This document shows positions 35,699 to 44,256 of a DNA stretch of 64,000 bases, in pieces. This DNA comes from CAWDMN01 sp963803155 (GTDB lineage Bacteria > Acidobacteriota > Terriglobia > Versatilivoradales > Versatilivoraceae): positions 60,627 through 124,626 of the forward strand of contig CAWDMN010000011.1 in NCBI GenBank assembly GCA_963803155.1, written 5' to 3'. The notes under the pieces are model-generated. The model was not told where the DNA came from. It did no database searches and saw only the letters and a program-made list of their open reading frames with translations. A program made the translations under genes and the position numbers. How positions within the stretch are numbered: the first letter of the stretch is position 1; each line of letters begins with the position of its first letter.

Positions 35699-35755
35699 GA
35701 TTATGCACCTCGCTAGTTGCTTGAGCCGCAAAGATCGACGATTTTGGATCAAGAT

Positions 35756-37240
35756 TTAAATTTTGGCTACATCCTTAAAACGTTCAAAGGCTTTGTCCCA
35801 ACCGGAATCTCCCGCTGGGGAGAAATCCTTAAGCTGACTGGAAGCCCCGACCGCACTTCGCCCGCTGGGAATATCCTTCAAATGCCCCGTGGCGATCGCT
35901 TGCATCATCAGGTTTCCGAGGGCCGTGGCTTCCATGGGGCCGGTCACTACTTTTCGATGGCAGGCATCCGCGGCTAATTGGGAAAGCAGCAGGTTTTGGC
36001 TCCCGCCGCCCACGATACGGATGACTTTGAAATGCCGGCTGGTCAGCTTTTCCAAGGCTTCCATGACCACGCGGTATTTCAAGGCCATGCTTTCCAGACA
36101 ACAACGGATAATGGGGCCTACTCCTTCAGGAACCGGTTGCCGGGTTTCACGGCAAAATTGCTGAACGGCCTCGGGCATGTTGGGCGGGCAAAGGAAAAGC
36201 GCTGCGTCAGGATCAACGAAAAACCGATGCGCCGGTGCGCTGGAGGCCTCTCGCAGCAGCTCTTCCCAATTAAAACTCTTTCCCTCGCGCTGCCATTGAT
36301 TCCTGCACTCCTGCAATAGCCACAGCCCCGTAATGTTCTTCAAAAACCGAATGGTTTGTCCGACACCTCCCTCGTTGGTTACATTGAATGAGCGCACCTG
36401 CTCGTTGACCACGGGATGGGGAATTTCAACTCCCATCAGGCTCCAAGTGCCGCTGCTGATATAAACGCTTTCGGAATCCAAACCGGGCACGGCTGCGACC
36501 GCGCTGGCTGTATCGTGACTCCCGGTGGCGATGACGGGCACTTGGCTGGGGAGGCCCGTCTCGGCTGCCACGGCATCCCTCAATGGACCCAGGATTGATC
36601 CAGGAGAGACGATTTCCGGCAAGATCACGGTGGGGATACTCAATCTCTCAAGCAGATCGTAAGCCCACTTTCCGGCATGGCAATCATACATTTGGCTTGT
36701 GGAGGCAATGGTGTACTCCACCCCTTTCCGCCCGGTGAGCCAGTAGTGGAAAAGATCGGGTATCATCAAAAATGTAGAGGCAAAATTTAGCTGCGGATCA
36801 AAAGATTCAACCATGCTGAATAGCTGAAAGAGAGTGTTGAATTGCATGAATTGAATGCCGGTTTGGGCAAACACCTCCTGGGCGGGAATGCGGGCAAACA
36901 ACCGCTCCATGATCCCATCCGTCCGGCTGTCCCGGTAATGAACGGGATTGCCCAGCAATTGTCCCGCGGAATCGAGCAACGCAAAATCGACACCCCAGGT
37001 ATCCACGCCAATCCCGGCCGGCGGCTCCGAAAATTGGGCCGCATACCGGCTTAGCCCAATTTTGATTTCATTCCATAAATGCAGAACATCCCAATGCATT
37101 CGGCCAAGAATGTTGACTGGGCCATTGGGGAAACGATGCAGCTCCCGCAGCTCAAATCGGGCTCCATCCCACTGGCCTAACAAGACTCGGCCATTGGAAG
37201 CCCCAAGGTCTACAGCAATGAAATTTGTGGTCAGTGGCAT
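35756..37240 (-). CDS. Rhamnulokinase-type FGGY kinase (possible L-fuculokinase)
   Basis: 494 residues from the ATG at 37240, with GGTGGGATC upstream. The FGGY fold shows the N-terminal loop FIAVDLGASNGRVLLG, GVDTWGVDFALLD, PVHYRDSRTDG, TGIQFMQFNTLFQL, VIATGSHDTASAVAAVP, SSGTWSLMGVE and IRIVGGGSQN. These blocks are those of RhaB rather than the classic fuculokinase FucK. Next to fucI, however, the likely reaction is phosphorylation of L-fuculose; rhamnulose remains possible. The kinase is first in a predicted kinase-fucI operon. It is divergent from the aldo/keto reductase across a repeat-rich gap. Confidence 0.88.
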   Translation of the reverse strand: MPLTTNFIAVDLGASNGRVLLGQWDGARFELRELHRFPNGPVNILGRMHWDVLHLWNEIKIGLSRYAAQFSEPPAGIGVDTWGVDFALLDSAGQLLGNPVHYRDSRTDGIMERLFARIPAQEVFAQTGIQFMQFNTLFQLFSMVESFDPQLNFASTFLMIPDLFHYWLTGRKGVEYTIASTSQMYDCHAGKWAYDLLERLSIPTVILPEIVSPGSILGPLRDAVAAETGLPSQVPVIATGSHDTASAVAAVPGLDSESVYISSGTWSLMGVEIPHPVVNEQVRSFNVTNEGGVGQTIRFLKNITGLWLLQECRNQWQREGKSFNWEELLREASSAPAHRFFVDPDAALFLCPPNMPEAVQQFCRETRQPVPEGVGPIIRCCLESMALKYRVVMEALEKLTSRHFKVIRIVGGGSQNLLLSQLAADACHRKVVTGPMEATALGNLMMQAIATGHLKDIPSGRSAVGASSQLKDFSPAGDSGWDKAFERFKDVAKI

Positions 37241-37543
37241 GATCCCACCTGTCCTATAGAATTTGACTTCAACTCAAGTCCAACCTGGAGAGAAGGTCCG
37301 CCTTAAGAACTGCGCTATCGGAGAATTTTATATTCTAATATCGATTCCTTTGCTCTTGAATTTCCAAAGGTAGGAAGCAAAGTCGCGGCTCTGAGTGCAA
37401 CGGCCAAAACACTATCTTAATCAAAGGAAGGGAACCTCACAATTTTTTTCTACGACTATCCATGAAATTGTGAAGTGCAAAAAATGTGGTTGGTTCTATT
37501 GTGTTTGCCCCCCTCAGAAAATCGCCCTTCAAAGGGGGAATAA

Positions 37544-37598
37544 ATTTTAATCCTCTTGTTGTGCCAGCGCAGCGGCTATGTGAGACTCCTCAGAAAAT
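37544..37598. repeat. ATTTTC-GAAAAT palindromic repeat, copy 1
   Basis: Starts ATTTTAATCCTCTTGTTGTG, continues CCAGC..., and ends CTCCTCAGAAAAT. The ends are complementary (ATTTT/AAAAT), and in intact copies the centre forms GTGCCAGC/GCTGGCAT; the right inner arm is degraded here. Other copies are at 37692, 52850, 59300 (partial), 59426 and 59593. Confidence 0.65.
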
Positions 37599-37691
37599 CA
37601 AATTTGGGCAAAGGTGGAGCGGGCACTCCGTGCACGCTGGCTCGGCAGGCTAGGCTAGCCAAGCGACGCGCGAAGGATCGCGCGTCCCACC

Positions 37692-37737
37692 TAGTTTTCG
37701 TGCCAGCCGTGCTGGCATGAGCGGCTCCGCAGAAAAT
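37692..37737. repeat. ATTTTC-GAAAAT palindromic repeat, copy 2
   Basis: AGTTTTCGTGCCAGCCGTGC, then TGGCATGAGCGGCTCCGCAG and AAAAT. The central hairpin GTGCCAGC/GCTGGCAT is intact; the CATCCTCTTGTT segment of other copies is missing. Confidence 0.65.
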
Positions 37738-37743
37738 TGCGTG

Positions 37744-37836
37744 GATGGAGGTGGGGTGTCTGACCCCGTCTGGGTTTGCCAAGCATGCTCAGACGGCCTG
37801 AGGGCAGGCCGCCTCCATCATCCCATTTTCATCTTC
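37744..37836. repeat. 93-bp palindromic element, copy 2
   Basis: GATGGAGGTGGGGTG at the left and CCGCCTCCATC (complementary) at the right, then ATCCCATTTTCATC. The internal CAGACGG and CCGTCTG arms match those of copy 1 at 33755. Same orientation as copy 1. Confidence 0.75.
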
Positions 37837-38010
37837 GCGCATTGATGGTGGCGCCTGGAGTCGCCGGACAGAGTCGCCTCCCACTTTATGCCATCCGTGG
37901 CTTGACTACTCGCTCACTTGCAAATTTACTTCCTCCAAAGAATGAGCAGGGCTTTTTTCTGACGCCGGATAAGGTAAAATAAATCATCCAAATTCTGCGG
38001 GAGGTTTTGC

Positions 38011-38877
38011 ATGAATTCAGTGCCTCGTCGGGATTTTTTAAAGAGCGGATTAATCGGAACGGGAGCAGTTCTGCTGGGCGTACCCGCCACAAAAGCCATT
38101 CCGGTAAAAAAGCAGGCAACGGATCAAGTGCTCCTGGGGCGGACCGGCATCAAACTCTCTCGGCTAGCCATGGGCAGCGGAACCCACGGTTGGAATTTTG
38201 CTTCCGATCAGACTCGCCTGGGGATGAAGACTTTTTCGGATCTTTTGTGTCATGGTTATGATCAGGGGATCAACTTCTGGGAGAGCGCGGACCAATATGG
38301 AAGCCACACTTTCTTGCGGGAGGGAATCAAGCAGGTCGGTCGCGGCAAGTTGGTCATTTTGTCTAAGACTCGCTCCCGCACAGCTCAGGAAATGAGAGAT
38401 GACCTCGACCGGTTCCGTCGTGAGCTCGGAACCGATTACATCGACATTATATTGCTCCATTGCATGTTGAGCGCATCCTGGCCGGAAGAACGGCAGGGCG
38501 CCATGGAGGTATTGGCGGAAGCTCGATCTCGGGGGATCATACGTGCTCATGGTGTCTCTTGTCACGATTTCGGGGCTTTGCAGGCTGCGGCGCGTCATCC
38601 CTGGGTTCAGGTGGATTTAGCCCGGATCAATCCAATTCAAAGGCATATGGATGCTGATCCGGCCTCCGTCATTGGGGTATTGACTCAAATGAAGCAAGCC
38701 GGGAAAGGTGTGATCGGCATGAAGATTTTGGCTCAAGGGGATCTTTCCAATCGGGTGGACGAAGCCTTGAAACATGCTTCCCAACTGGATTGCCTGGATA
38801 CATTCACGATTGGATTCACCAGCTCTAGACAGTTGGATGAAGTAGTTCATAAAATCCCAATTGTCTCTGCCGTCTGA
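38011..38877 (+). CDS. Tat-exported aldo/keto reductase
   Basis: 288 residues from the ATG at 38011, with GGGAGG upstream. The leader NSVPRRDFLKSGLIGTGAVL is a twin-arginine signal. The AKR barrel follows: LLGRTGIKLSRLAMGSGTHG, the catalytic Asp-Tyr in ESADQYGS, Lys in VILSKTRSR and His in IILLHCM complete the usual tetrad. Export by Tat would suit a protein folded with its nicotinamide cofactor. Substrates are unknown. It is divergent from the fucose operon, where a deoxy-sugar or aldehyde substrate would make sense, but that is speculative. Confidence 0.88.
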   Translation: MNSVPRRDFLKSGLIGTGAVLLGVPATKAIPVKKQATDQVLLGRTGIKLSRLAMGSGTHGWNFASDQTRLGMKTFSDLLCHGYDQGINFWESADQYGSHTFLREGIKQVGRGKLVILSKTRSRTAQEMRDDLDRFRRELGTDYIDIILLHCMLSASWPEERQGAMEVLAEARSRGIIRAHGVSCHDFGALQAAARHPWVQVDLARINPIQRHMDADPASVIGVLTQMKQAGKGVIGMKILAQGDLSNRVDEALKHASQLDCLDTFTIGFTSSRQLDEVVHKIPIVSAV

Positions 38878-38898
38878 TGGGGGATCGATCGCCCCCAT
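38877..38898 (+). terminator. Hairpin at end of the aldo/keto reductase gene
   Basis: ATGGGGG (38877-38883) faces CCCCCAT (38892-38898), starting at the last base of the stop codon. The G+C-rich stem fits a terminator but no T-run follows. Confidence 0.4.
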
Positions 38899-39416
38899 TC
38901 ATCAAAGCCGTCACTCAGTAGCTTGCTCATTGGGTTTCGATAGAAGGGTGGGAAGGAGGTTCCTTGACGACAGATATCTTCAATTTTGGCTTTTGGAGGG
39001 TAAAACTGCCGGAGTGCTGCTTTTCAGATTAAACGATTCGTTCAATCTCCGCGCTGTCAGTGCGAAAAAATGATGAATGTCCTCTTTCCACGACTGGAAT
39101 CTCCGCATTTATCTTCCTCGTAAATTTGGGTTTTGCGATTATTCACTCTCCTGATGAGATGGAGAGGCGCTTGCTTGGTTCAGTGTGGATGCTCTTGGGC
39201 AATCAATCAGGCGGGGAATGGGGAGAACAGGGTTCCGAGCCTGCCAAGTGGAATAATTCACGCCGACACGGCTAATTAGTTCTTCTTGGTTGCCTTTGGA
39301 TTTCCTTTGCCGGAGGATCACCATGCCGGCAAAGATGGATTGTCCGTTGACACTTCGGGCAATTCGGTGTTTATTAATTGTTTTTATCTTTAGAAGATGG
39401 GAGCCTCAGCGAATTC
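38878..39416. other. Leader region of leuC
   Basis: About 540 bases with no gene and, apart from the hairpin at its left end, no repeat. A Leu-rich leader peptide of the classic attenuation type was not found. Confidence 0.4.
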
Positions 39417-40814
39417 ATGAAACCCAAAACGATGTACGACAAAATCTGGGATGCACATGTAGTCCATGAAGAACCGGGCAAACCTTCCCTAATTTACATT
39501 GATCGCCATTTGGTCCACGAAGTGACCTCGCCCCAAGCCTTTGAAGGGCTTCGGTTGGCGGGCAGAAAAGTGCGCCGGCCCGATCTGACTTTTGCCACCA
39601 TGGATCACAATGTTCCGACTTCAGATCGATCTCTTCCCATTGCCGATCCAGTGTCCGCCCAGCAAATGGACACGCTGGCAAAGAATTGTCGTGATTTCAA
39701 TGTCACTCTATTTGATTTGCACAGTCCCGATCAGGGAATTATCCATGTCATCGGTCCGGAACTTGGCTTGACCCAGCCAGGATTCACCATGGTTTGTGGG
39801 GATAGCCATACAGCGACCCATGGAGCTTTTGGCGCTCTGGCCTTTGGCATCGGAACGAGTGAGGTGGAGCACGTTTTGGCGACACAATGCCTGCTGCAGC
39901 ACAAGTCCAAAACCTTTCTCATCGATATCAGCGGGAAGTTGCCCCGGGGTGTCGAAGCAAAGGATGTAATTCTTGCGATTATCGGGGGAATTGGGACGGA
40001 TGGGGGAACGGGATACGTTATTGAATACGCGGGCGACACCATCCGGGCCATGAGCATGGAAGAGCGAATGACTGTCTGCAACATGACGATTGAAGCCGGA
40101 GCTCGGGCTGGAATGATAGCGCCTGACGAGACCACTCTGCGGTATGTGCAAGGACGTCGTTTTGCCCCCGTTAATTATGACGAGGCCGCGGCCCGATGGA
40201 AACAGCTTTCTACCGATCCGGGAGCGATTTTCGACCGAACGTTAAAGCTCGATGCCGCCGCGTTAGCGCCTCAAGTCACCTGGGGAACCAGTCCGGGACA
40301 AGTTGTGGCGGTGGATGGAAGAGTTCCCGATCCTGCTGCGATCGGCGATCCAGTGGCGCGCAAGTCAGCGGAACGGGCATTGGAGTACATGGGCTTGAAA
40401 GGTGGCACTCCCATTATGGACATCGCCGTAGAACGGGTTTTCATAGGATCCTGTACTAATGGCCGTTTGGAAGATCTGCGGCGGGCCGCCAGCGTCGTTG
40501 CCGGGAAAAAAGTTTCATCGAATGTATATGCCATGGTGGTGCCGGGCTCGCAGGAGGTCAAGAGGGCCGCGGAACGGGAAGGCCTTCACCTAATCTTCAA
40601 AGCGGCGGGATTCGATTGGCGTGAAGCCGGATGCTCCATGTGCCTGGGGATGAATCCGGATACTCTTAAGGCAGGCGAACGATGCGCCGCCACGACCAAT
40701 CGCAATTTCGAAGGGCGCATGGGGAAGGGAGGCAGAACTCATCTGGTGAGTTCGGCGATGGCTGCCGCCGCGGCACTGGCCGGACGGTTTGTCGATATCC
40801 GCCAAATGATCTGA
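39417..40814 (+). CDS. leuC: 3-isopropylmalate dehydratase, large subunit
   Basis: 465 residues from the ATG at 39417, matching the ~466 of E. coli LeuC; the ribosome-binding site is weak and distant. Aconitase-superfamily blocks are clear: MYDKIWDAHVV, DLTFATMDHNVPT, MVCGDSHTATHGAFGALAFG, GTSEVEHVLATQ, and the three 4Fe-4S ligands (Cys in VCGDSHT, VFIGSCTNGR, GCSMCLGMN). With LeuD it isomerises 2- to 3-isopropylmalate in leucine synthesis. leuD follows after 110 bases; leuA and leuB are not in the window. Confidence 0.95.
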   Translation: MKPKTMYDKIWDAHVVHEEPGKPSLIYIDRHLVHEVTSPQAFEGLRLAGRKVRRPDLTFATMDHNVPTSDRSLPIADPVSAQQMDTLAKNCRDFNVTLFDLHSPDQGIIHVIGPELGLTQPGFTMVCGDSHTATHGAFGALAFGIGTSEVEHVLATQCLLQHKSKTFLIDISGKLPRGVEAKDVILAIIGGIGTDGGTGYVIEYAGDTIRAMSMEERMTVCNMTIEAGARAGMIAPDETTLRYVQGRRFAPVNYDEAAARWKQLSTDPGAIFDRTLKLDAAALAPQVTWGTSPGQVVAVDGRVPDPAAIGDPVARKSAERALEYMGLKGGTPIMDIAVERVFIGSCTNGRLEDLRRAASVVAGKKVSSNVYAMVVPGSQEVKRAAEREGLHLIFKAAGFDWREAGCSMCLGMNPDTLKAGERCAATTNRNFEGRMGKGGRTHLVSSAMAAAAALAGRFVDIRQMI

Positions 40815-40924
40815 ACCGTTGGCCCCAGGCGGGAAAGAGCCCGACGCTTTAGCGGAAGATGCTTTACCCGAAGCGGTCTGAGTGAAATTTCGTCCAATTT
40901 AAATTTACCGACAGAGACACAAAT

Positions 40925-41515
40925 ATGAAACCATTTACGCAATTAAACGGCTTGGTGGCCTTGCTGGATTTTCCTAACGTGGACACCGATCAAATTATTC
41001 CCAAGCAATTCCTCAAGAGGATCGAAAGGACGGGCTTCGGCCAATTCCTGTTCTTTGACTGGCGTTATTTGGATGGAGAGAAATTGAATCCGGATTTTGA
41101 AGTTAATCAGGAGCGTTACCGAGGCGCGGAAATCCTGGTGGCGAGAGCCAATTTTGGTTGCGGTTCTTCCCGTGAGCATGCCCCCTGGGCCTTGCTGGAT
41201 TACGGCTTCCGTTGTTTGATCGCGCCCTCTTTTGCGGATATTTTCTACAACAATTGCTTCAAAAACGGCATGCTGCCCATCAAACTGACTGAGATCCAAG
41301 TGGATGAAATTTTCCAGCGGGTTCGAAGAACTCCAGGCTATCGATTGACGATCGATTTGGAGAAACAGGAAATCGCCTCATCCGACGGGCTCCACTATAC
41401 GATCGAAGTGGATCCCTTCCGCCGGCACTGTTTGCTGCATGGATTGGACGATATCGGTTTGACTTTGCGGCAGGAAGAGAAGATCAGCCGCTATGAAGCG
41501 GCGCACGCCATCTGA
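40925..41515 (+). CDS. leuD: 3-isopropylmalate dehydratase, small subunit
   Basis: 196 residues from the ATG at 40925. LeuD hallmarks are FPNVDTDQIIPKQFLKRIER, the FGQFLFFDWRYL block, the swivel-domain substrate loop ANFGCGSSREHAPWAL, and APSFADIFYNNCFKNGMLPI. It completes the heterodimeric enzyme with LeuC. The two genes are on the same strand and very likely share a transcript. A G+C-rich stem (GCGGCGGC/GCCGCCGC, 41535-41558) lies just after the stop and might be a terminator, although it lacks a T-run. Confidence 0.96.
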   Translation: MKPFTQLNGLVALLDFPNVDTDQIIPKQFLKRIERTGFGQFLFFDWRYLDGEKLNPDFEVNQERYRGAEILVARANFGCGSSREHAPWALLDYGFRCLIAPSFADIFYNNCFKNGMLPIKLTEIQVDEIFQRVRRTPGYRLTIDLEKQEIASSDGLHYTIEVDPFRRHCLLHGLDDIGLTLRQEEKISRYEAAHAI

Positions 41516-41984
41516 AGCCCATGCCAACCCTTCAGCGGCGGCCTTCTCTCGCCGCCGCTTCACTTGCCCTTGATATAGGCTGCAACGATTAACCGCCAAA
41601 GGCCTATCGTCTTTCTCTCGCTCTTGATCGTACTGCCTCGTAATGGGTGTGATTTAAAGTGCGAAAGGATGCCCCAAGCCGCGTTGATAGGCTGAGCTGA
41701 GCAATCGCGGGGAGGGCGAGGCTCCCGCCAAGGCGGACTCCGCCCGCCGAACCAGTCTGGGCAGAGATGGCACAGACGGTTGGCTCGCCATCCCGCGCAT
41801 TCCATCCCGTGGCATGCTCTATATCCCGTCGCATTTTGAATTGCACCGCCTCGTAATTGCCACGAGTTGAGTTTTCGTGAATTAGGGATATAATAAATTT
41901 TTCTTGACCGTTAAGTTGAGCTGACCCGCCGGGGATTCTTTTAACATTACAACAAATGGAATCACTTTCTCCGTGAGGTTCGTC
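41516..41984. other. Intergenic region between leuD and the alcohol dehydrogenase
   Basis: About 470 bases with no gene. The left end has the stem noted after leuD, the middle is G+C-rich and unassigned, and the right end holds a promoter listed separately. Confidence 0.45.
41867..41894 (+). promoter_or_regulatory. Candidate sigma-70 promoter of the alcohol dehydrogenase
   Basis: TTGAGT (41867-41872) and TATAAT (41889-41894) with a 16-base spacer, about 90 bases upstream of the gene start. Confidence 0.55.
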
Positions 41985-42992
41985 ATGCGAGCAATGCTTC
42001 TTGAACAACAGGGGAGTCCGCTCCGGTTGACTGACCTGCCGATACCACGGCCCAATTGCCACCAACTGATGTTGAGGGTGAATGCCTGCGCCGTTTGCCG
42101 GACCGACTTGCACGTGGCCAATGGGGAACTTGTTCATCCTAAGCATGACTTGATCCCGGGGCATCAAATTATCGGGACGGTGGAAAAGCTGGGGAAGCAT
42201 GCCACCCACTTTGCCGTAGGGGATCGGGTGGGCGTACCCTGGTTGGGATGGACTTGCGGCGATTGTCATTACTGCAGGACGAATCGTGAAAACCTTTGCG
42301 ACGAGGCCAAATTTATCGGTTATCAACTCGATGGCGGTTTCGCGGAATTCATGGTTGCGGATGAACGGTTTTGTTTTCCCATTCCCCCAGGCTACTCGGA
42401 CCTGCAGGCGGCTCCATTGTTGTGCGCCGGATTGATCGGGTATCGAGCTCTGCAGATGGCGGGGGATGCTGAACGAATTGGTTTTTATGGTTTTGGCTCA
42501 GCCGCTCATATATTGATTCAAGTGGCGCGTTATCAGGGCAGGGAAGTATATGCGTTCACTCGGCCGGGTGACATCCACGCTCAACAGTTTGCCTGCCAAC
42601 TGGGCGCGGTCTGGGCCGGAGATACCGGACAATTCAGCTCAGAGGATTTGGAGGCGGCGATTATCTTCGCTCCGGTGGGAGCATTAGTGCCAACGGCATT
42701 GGCGGCCGTGGAAAAGGGAGGGACTGTGGTTTGCGCGGGCATCCACATGAGCGATATTCCTTCTTTCCCATATTCGCTGCTCTGGGGAGAGCGGACGATT
42801 CGTTCCGTCGCCAACTTGACGAGACGCGATGGAGAGGAATTTCTTGCTCTGGCGGGAAAGATCCCAGTTCAAACTGAAGTTCAATCCTTTCCCCTGGAAG
42901 CCGCCAATGAAGCGCTGGAAGCTCTGCGCGCGGGAAATATTCAGGGTTCAGCGGTATTGTCAATTTCCAATTCCCTGGAGGCGGACGTTTGA
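41985..42992 (+). CDS. Zinc-dependent alcohol dehydrogenase
   Basis: 335 residues from the ATG at 41985 with GAGG upstream; a GTG four codons earlier overlaps that site. Medium-chain dehydrogenase features: catalytic zinc ligands in CAVCRTDLH and IPGHQIIGTV, structural zinc with four Cys in CGDCHYCRTNRENLC, and a nucleotide-binding loop IGFYGFGSAAHILIQ. The loop has the GFGxAAH variant seen in one bacterial Adh branch instead of the common GxGGxG. It interconverts alcohols and aldehydes with NAD(P). It is monocistronic, with a good promoter upstream. Confidence 0.9.
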   Translation: MRAMLLEQQGSPLRLTDLPIPRPNCHQLMLRVNACAVCRTDLHVANGELVHPKHDLIPGHQIIGTVEKLGKHATHFAVGDRVGVPWLGWTCGDCHYCRTNRENLCDEAKFIGYQLDGGFAEFMVADERFCFPIPPGYSDLQAAPLLCAGLIGYRALQMAGDAERIGFYGFGSAAHILIQVARYQGREVYAFTRPGDIHAQQFACQLGAVWAGDTGQFSSEDLEAAIIFAPVGALVPTALAAVEKGGTVVCAGIHMSDIPSFPYSLLWGERTIRSVANLTRRDGEEFLALAGKIPVQTEVQSFPLEAANEALEALRAGNIQGSAVLSISNSLEADV

Positions 42993-43286
42993 CTTTCATC
43001 AGGTGGGTGAGAGTTGAATATTTTTTTGAAACGCGACGTGATATTTTCCTGAGTCTGATAATTCAATTTTTTGGTATTTCAAACCTATAAAAAATGAGGA
43101 TCATATTTCTGGATTTTCGTGAAAGCCCGCCAGGAAGACGGTTCAACCATGATAGGATGATCTGGGAATCGGAAAGGGCCGGACGCAGACGCCATCTATC
43201 CGCATTTTAGGTTCCGCTGTGCCCGCCTCAAATGGGACAGAAAATAAAGATTGTAGGAAATTGAATTGAAGGAATGTAAAAAGATC

Positions 43287-43775
43287 CTATTCGGGAAGTT
43301 CTTCCTCCTTTTTCACAATTAATTTTAGGAGATCCATCGTAGTCACAATTCCCACCATGTGATTGTTTTTGGTCACGAGAAGCCGATGCACACGTCCGGC
43401 AATCATCGTCTTGGCAAGTTCACACACCGGAGTATCTTCTGGGACGCTATATGCCACCGGAGTCATAATATCTTTGACCTGCAATCCTTCGTCCTCCATA
43501 TGAAGGGTGAGAGCTTCTTCCCGATTCAATCTCTTTTTTACTCCGGAATAAATGCCGGAATTGGAATGCTCTACCTCGATGGTTGCTTGTTCTGCTTCGG
43601 TCAGAGCAATGTCCCAAGTTGACACTACGCCCACCAGTTTCCCATTCTGATTTTCGACAGGAGCTCCCGTAATTTCATTTTCCGTCAAAAAGGTGGCTAA
43701 TTCATGAACGGTCATCTCCTCCTTGACTTTGAGGACATTCCTGGTCATTACGTCTCGGGCTGTCGCTTCGCACAT
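43287..43775 (-). CDS. CBS-domain pair protein
   Basis: 162 residues from the ATG at 43775 with GGGAGG upstream; upstream in-frame ATGs add a non-conserved leader. Two CBS motifs are visible: residues ~6-65 (ARDVMTRNVLKVKEEMTVHE, then GKLVGVVSTWDIAL) and ~100-158 (QVKDIMTPVAYSVPEDTPVC, then HMVGIVTTMDLLKLI), separated by a ~35-residue insert. Such pairs bind adenine nucleotides and act as energy sensors. No partner domain or adjacent partner gene is present, so the target is unknown. Confidence 0.88.
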   Translation of the reverse strand: MCEATARDVMTRNVLKVKEEMTVHELATFLTENEITGAPVENQNGKLVGVVSTWDIALTEAEQATIEVEHSNSGIYSGVKKRLNREEALTLHMEDEGLQVKDIMTPVAYSVPEDTPVCELAKTMIAGRVHRLLVTKNNHMVGIVTTMDLLKLIVKKEEELPE

Positions 43776-44256
43776 AGGGCCTCCCTTATCACCAGTCGTT
43801 CCGCCATCGTTAAAGGTTACAGAACTCCGCAAATGGTTCAAGAGCTGTGCGGCACGATCATGCCGGGCTCTCGAATTTCCCATCTGCCGTTGTTCACATT
43901 TTTTCCCGCCGACCTGATTAATCAGAAATTAGACAATTTGCATCCCGAAATAAAAAGCGTCAAAAATGTTTTTCTTTTCCATCCTTTCGTTTGGTCTGAA
44001 ATCCGTTCACTCTTTTCTTTAGGAAGTTTTTCATCCCGTTGCCGCATGTGGAGCCACGCTTAGGATTACTCAAATTCGAGGAAAAGGGTCGCGGGAGGTG
44101 GGGCCTTCCGCAACCCTTTTATGCTCCACATGTTTCAAAAATTAATTCTATTATATCATTGCTTCGGCGGAAGCAAAATGATCATGACCCGCAGGATGTG
44201 AATGGAATGAGCGGCAAAAGCCCAACAAGCTAATAATACGTCCTAGGAGGGTTCCC
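43776..44256. other. Divergent intergenic region with one nested hairpin
   Basis: About 480 bases between the divergent CBS and GH5-like genes. A nested inverted repeat (44043-44134) is listed separately; the rest has no recognised signal. Confidence 0.45.
44043..44134. repeat. Nested inverted repeat upstream of the GH5-like gene
   Basis: Outer arms CGCATGTGGAGC and GCTCCACATG pair around a second hairpin, GAAAAGGGTCGCGGGAGG against CTTCCGCAACCCTTTT. The two-level symmetry over ~92 bases suggests a REP- or MITE-like unit or a structured leader. Confidence 0.55.

Larger units (their letters stand above)
37241..38010. other. Repeat-rich divergent intergenic region
   Basis: 770 bases between divergent genes. 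The left ~250 bases are A+T-rich and should hold the kinase promoter. The right part holds two copies of the ATTTTC-GAAAAT repeat, a G+C-rich stretch related to the palindrome before padR (37609-37690), and the second 93-bp element. No gene was seen. Confidence 0.5.

Noticed and set aside
34733..35716. Plus-strand frame of 327 residues opposite fucI
   Set aside because: The opposite strand encodes a full-length, well-conserved L-fucose isomerase; the antisense product resembles nothing.
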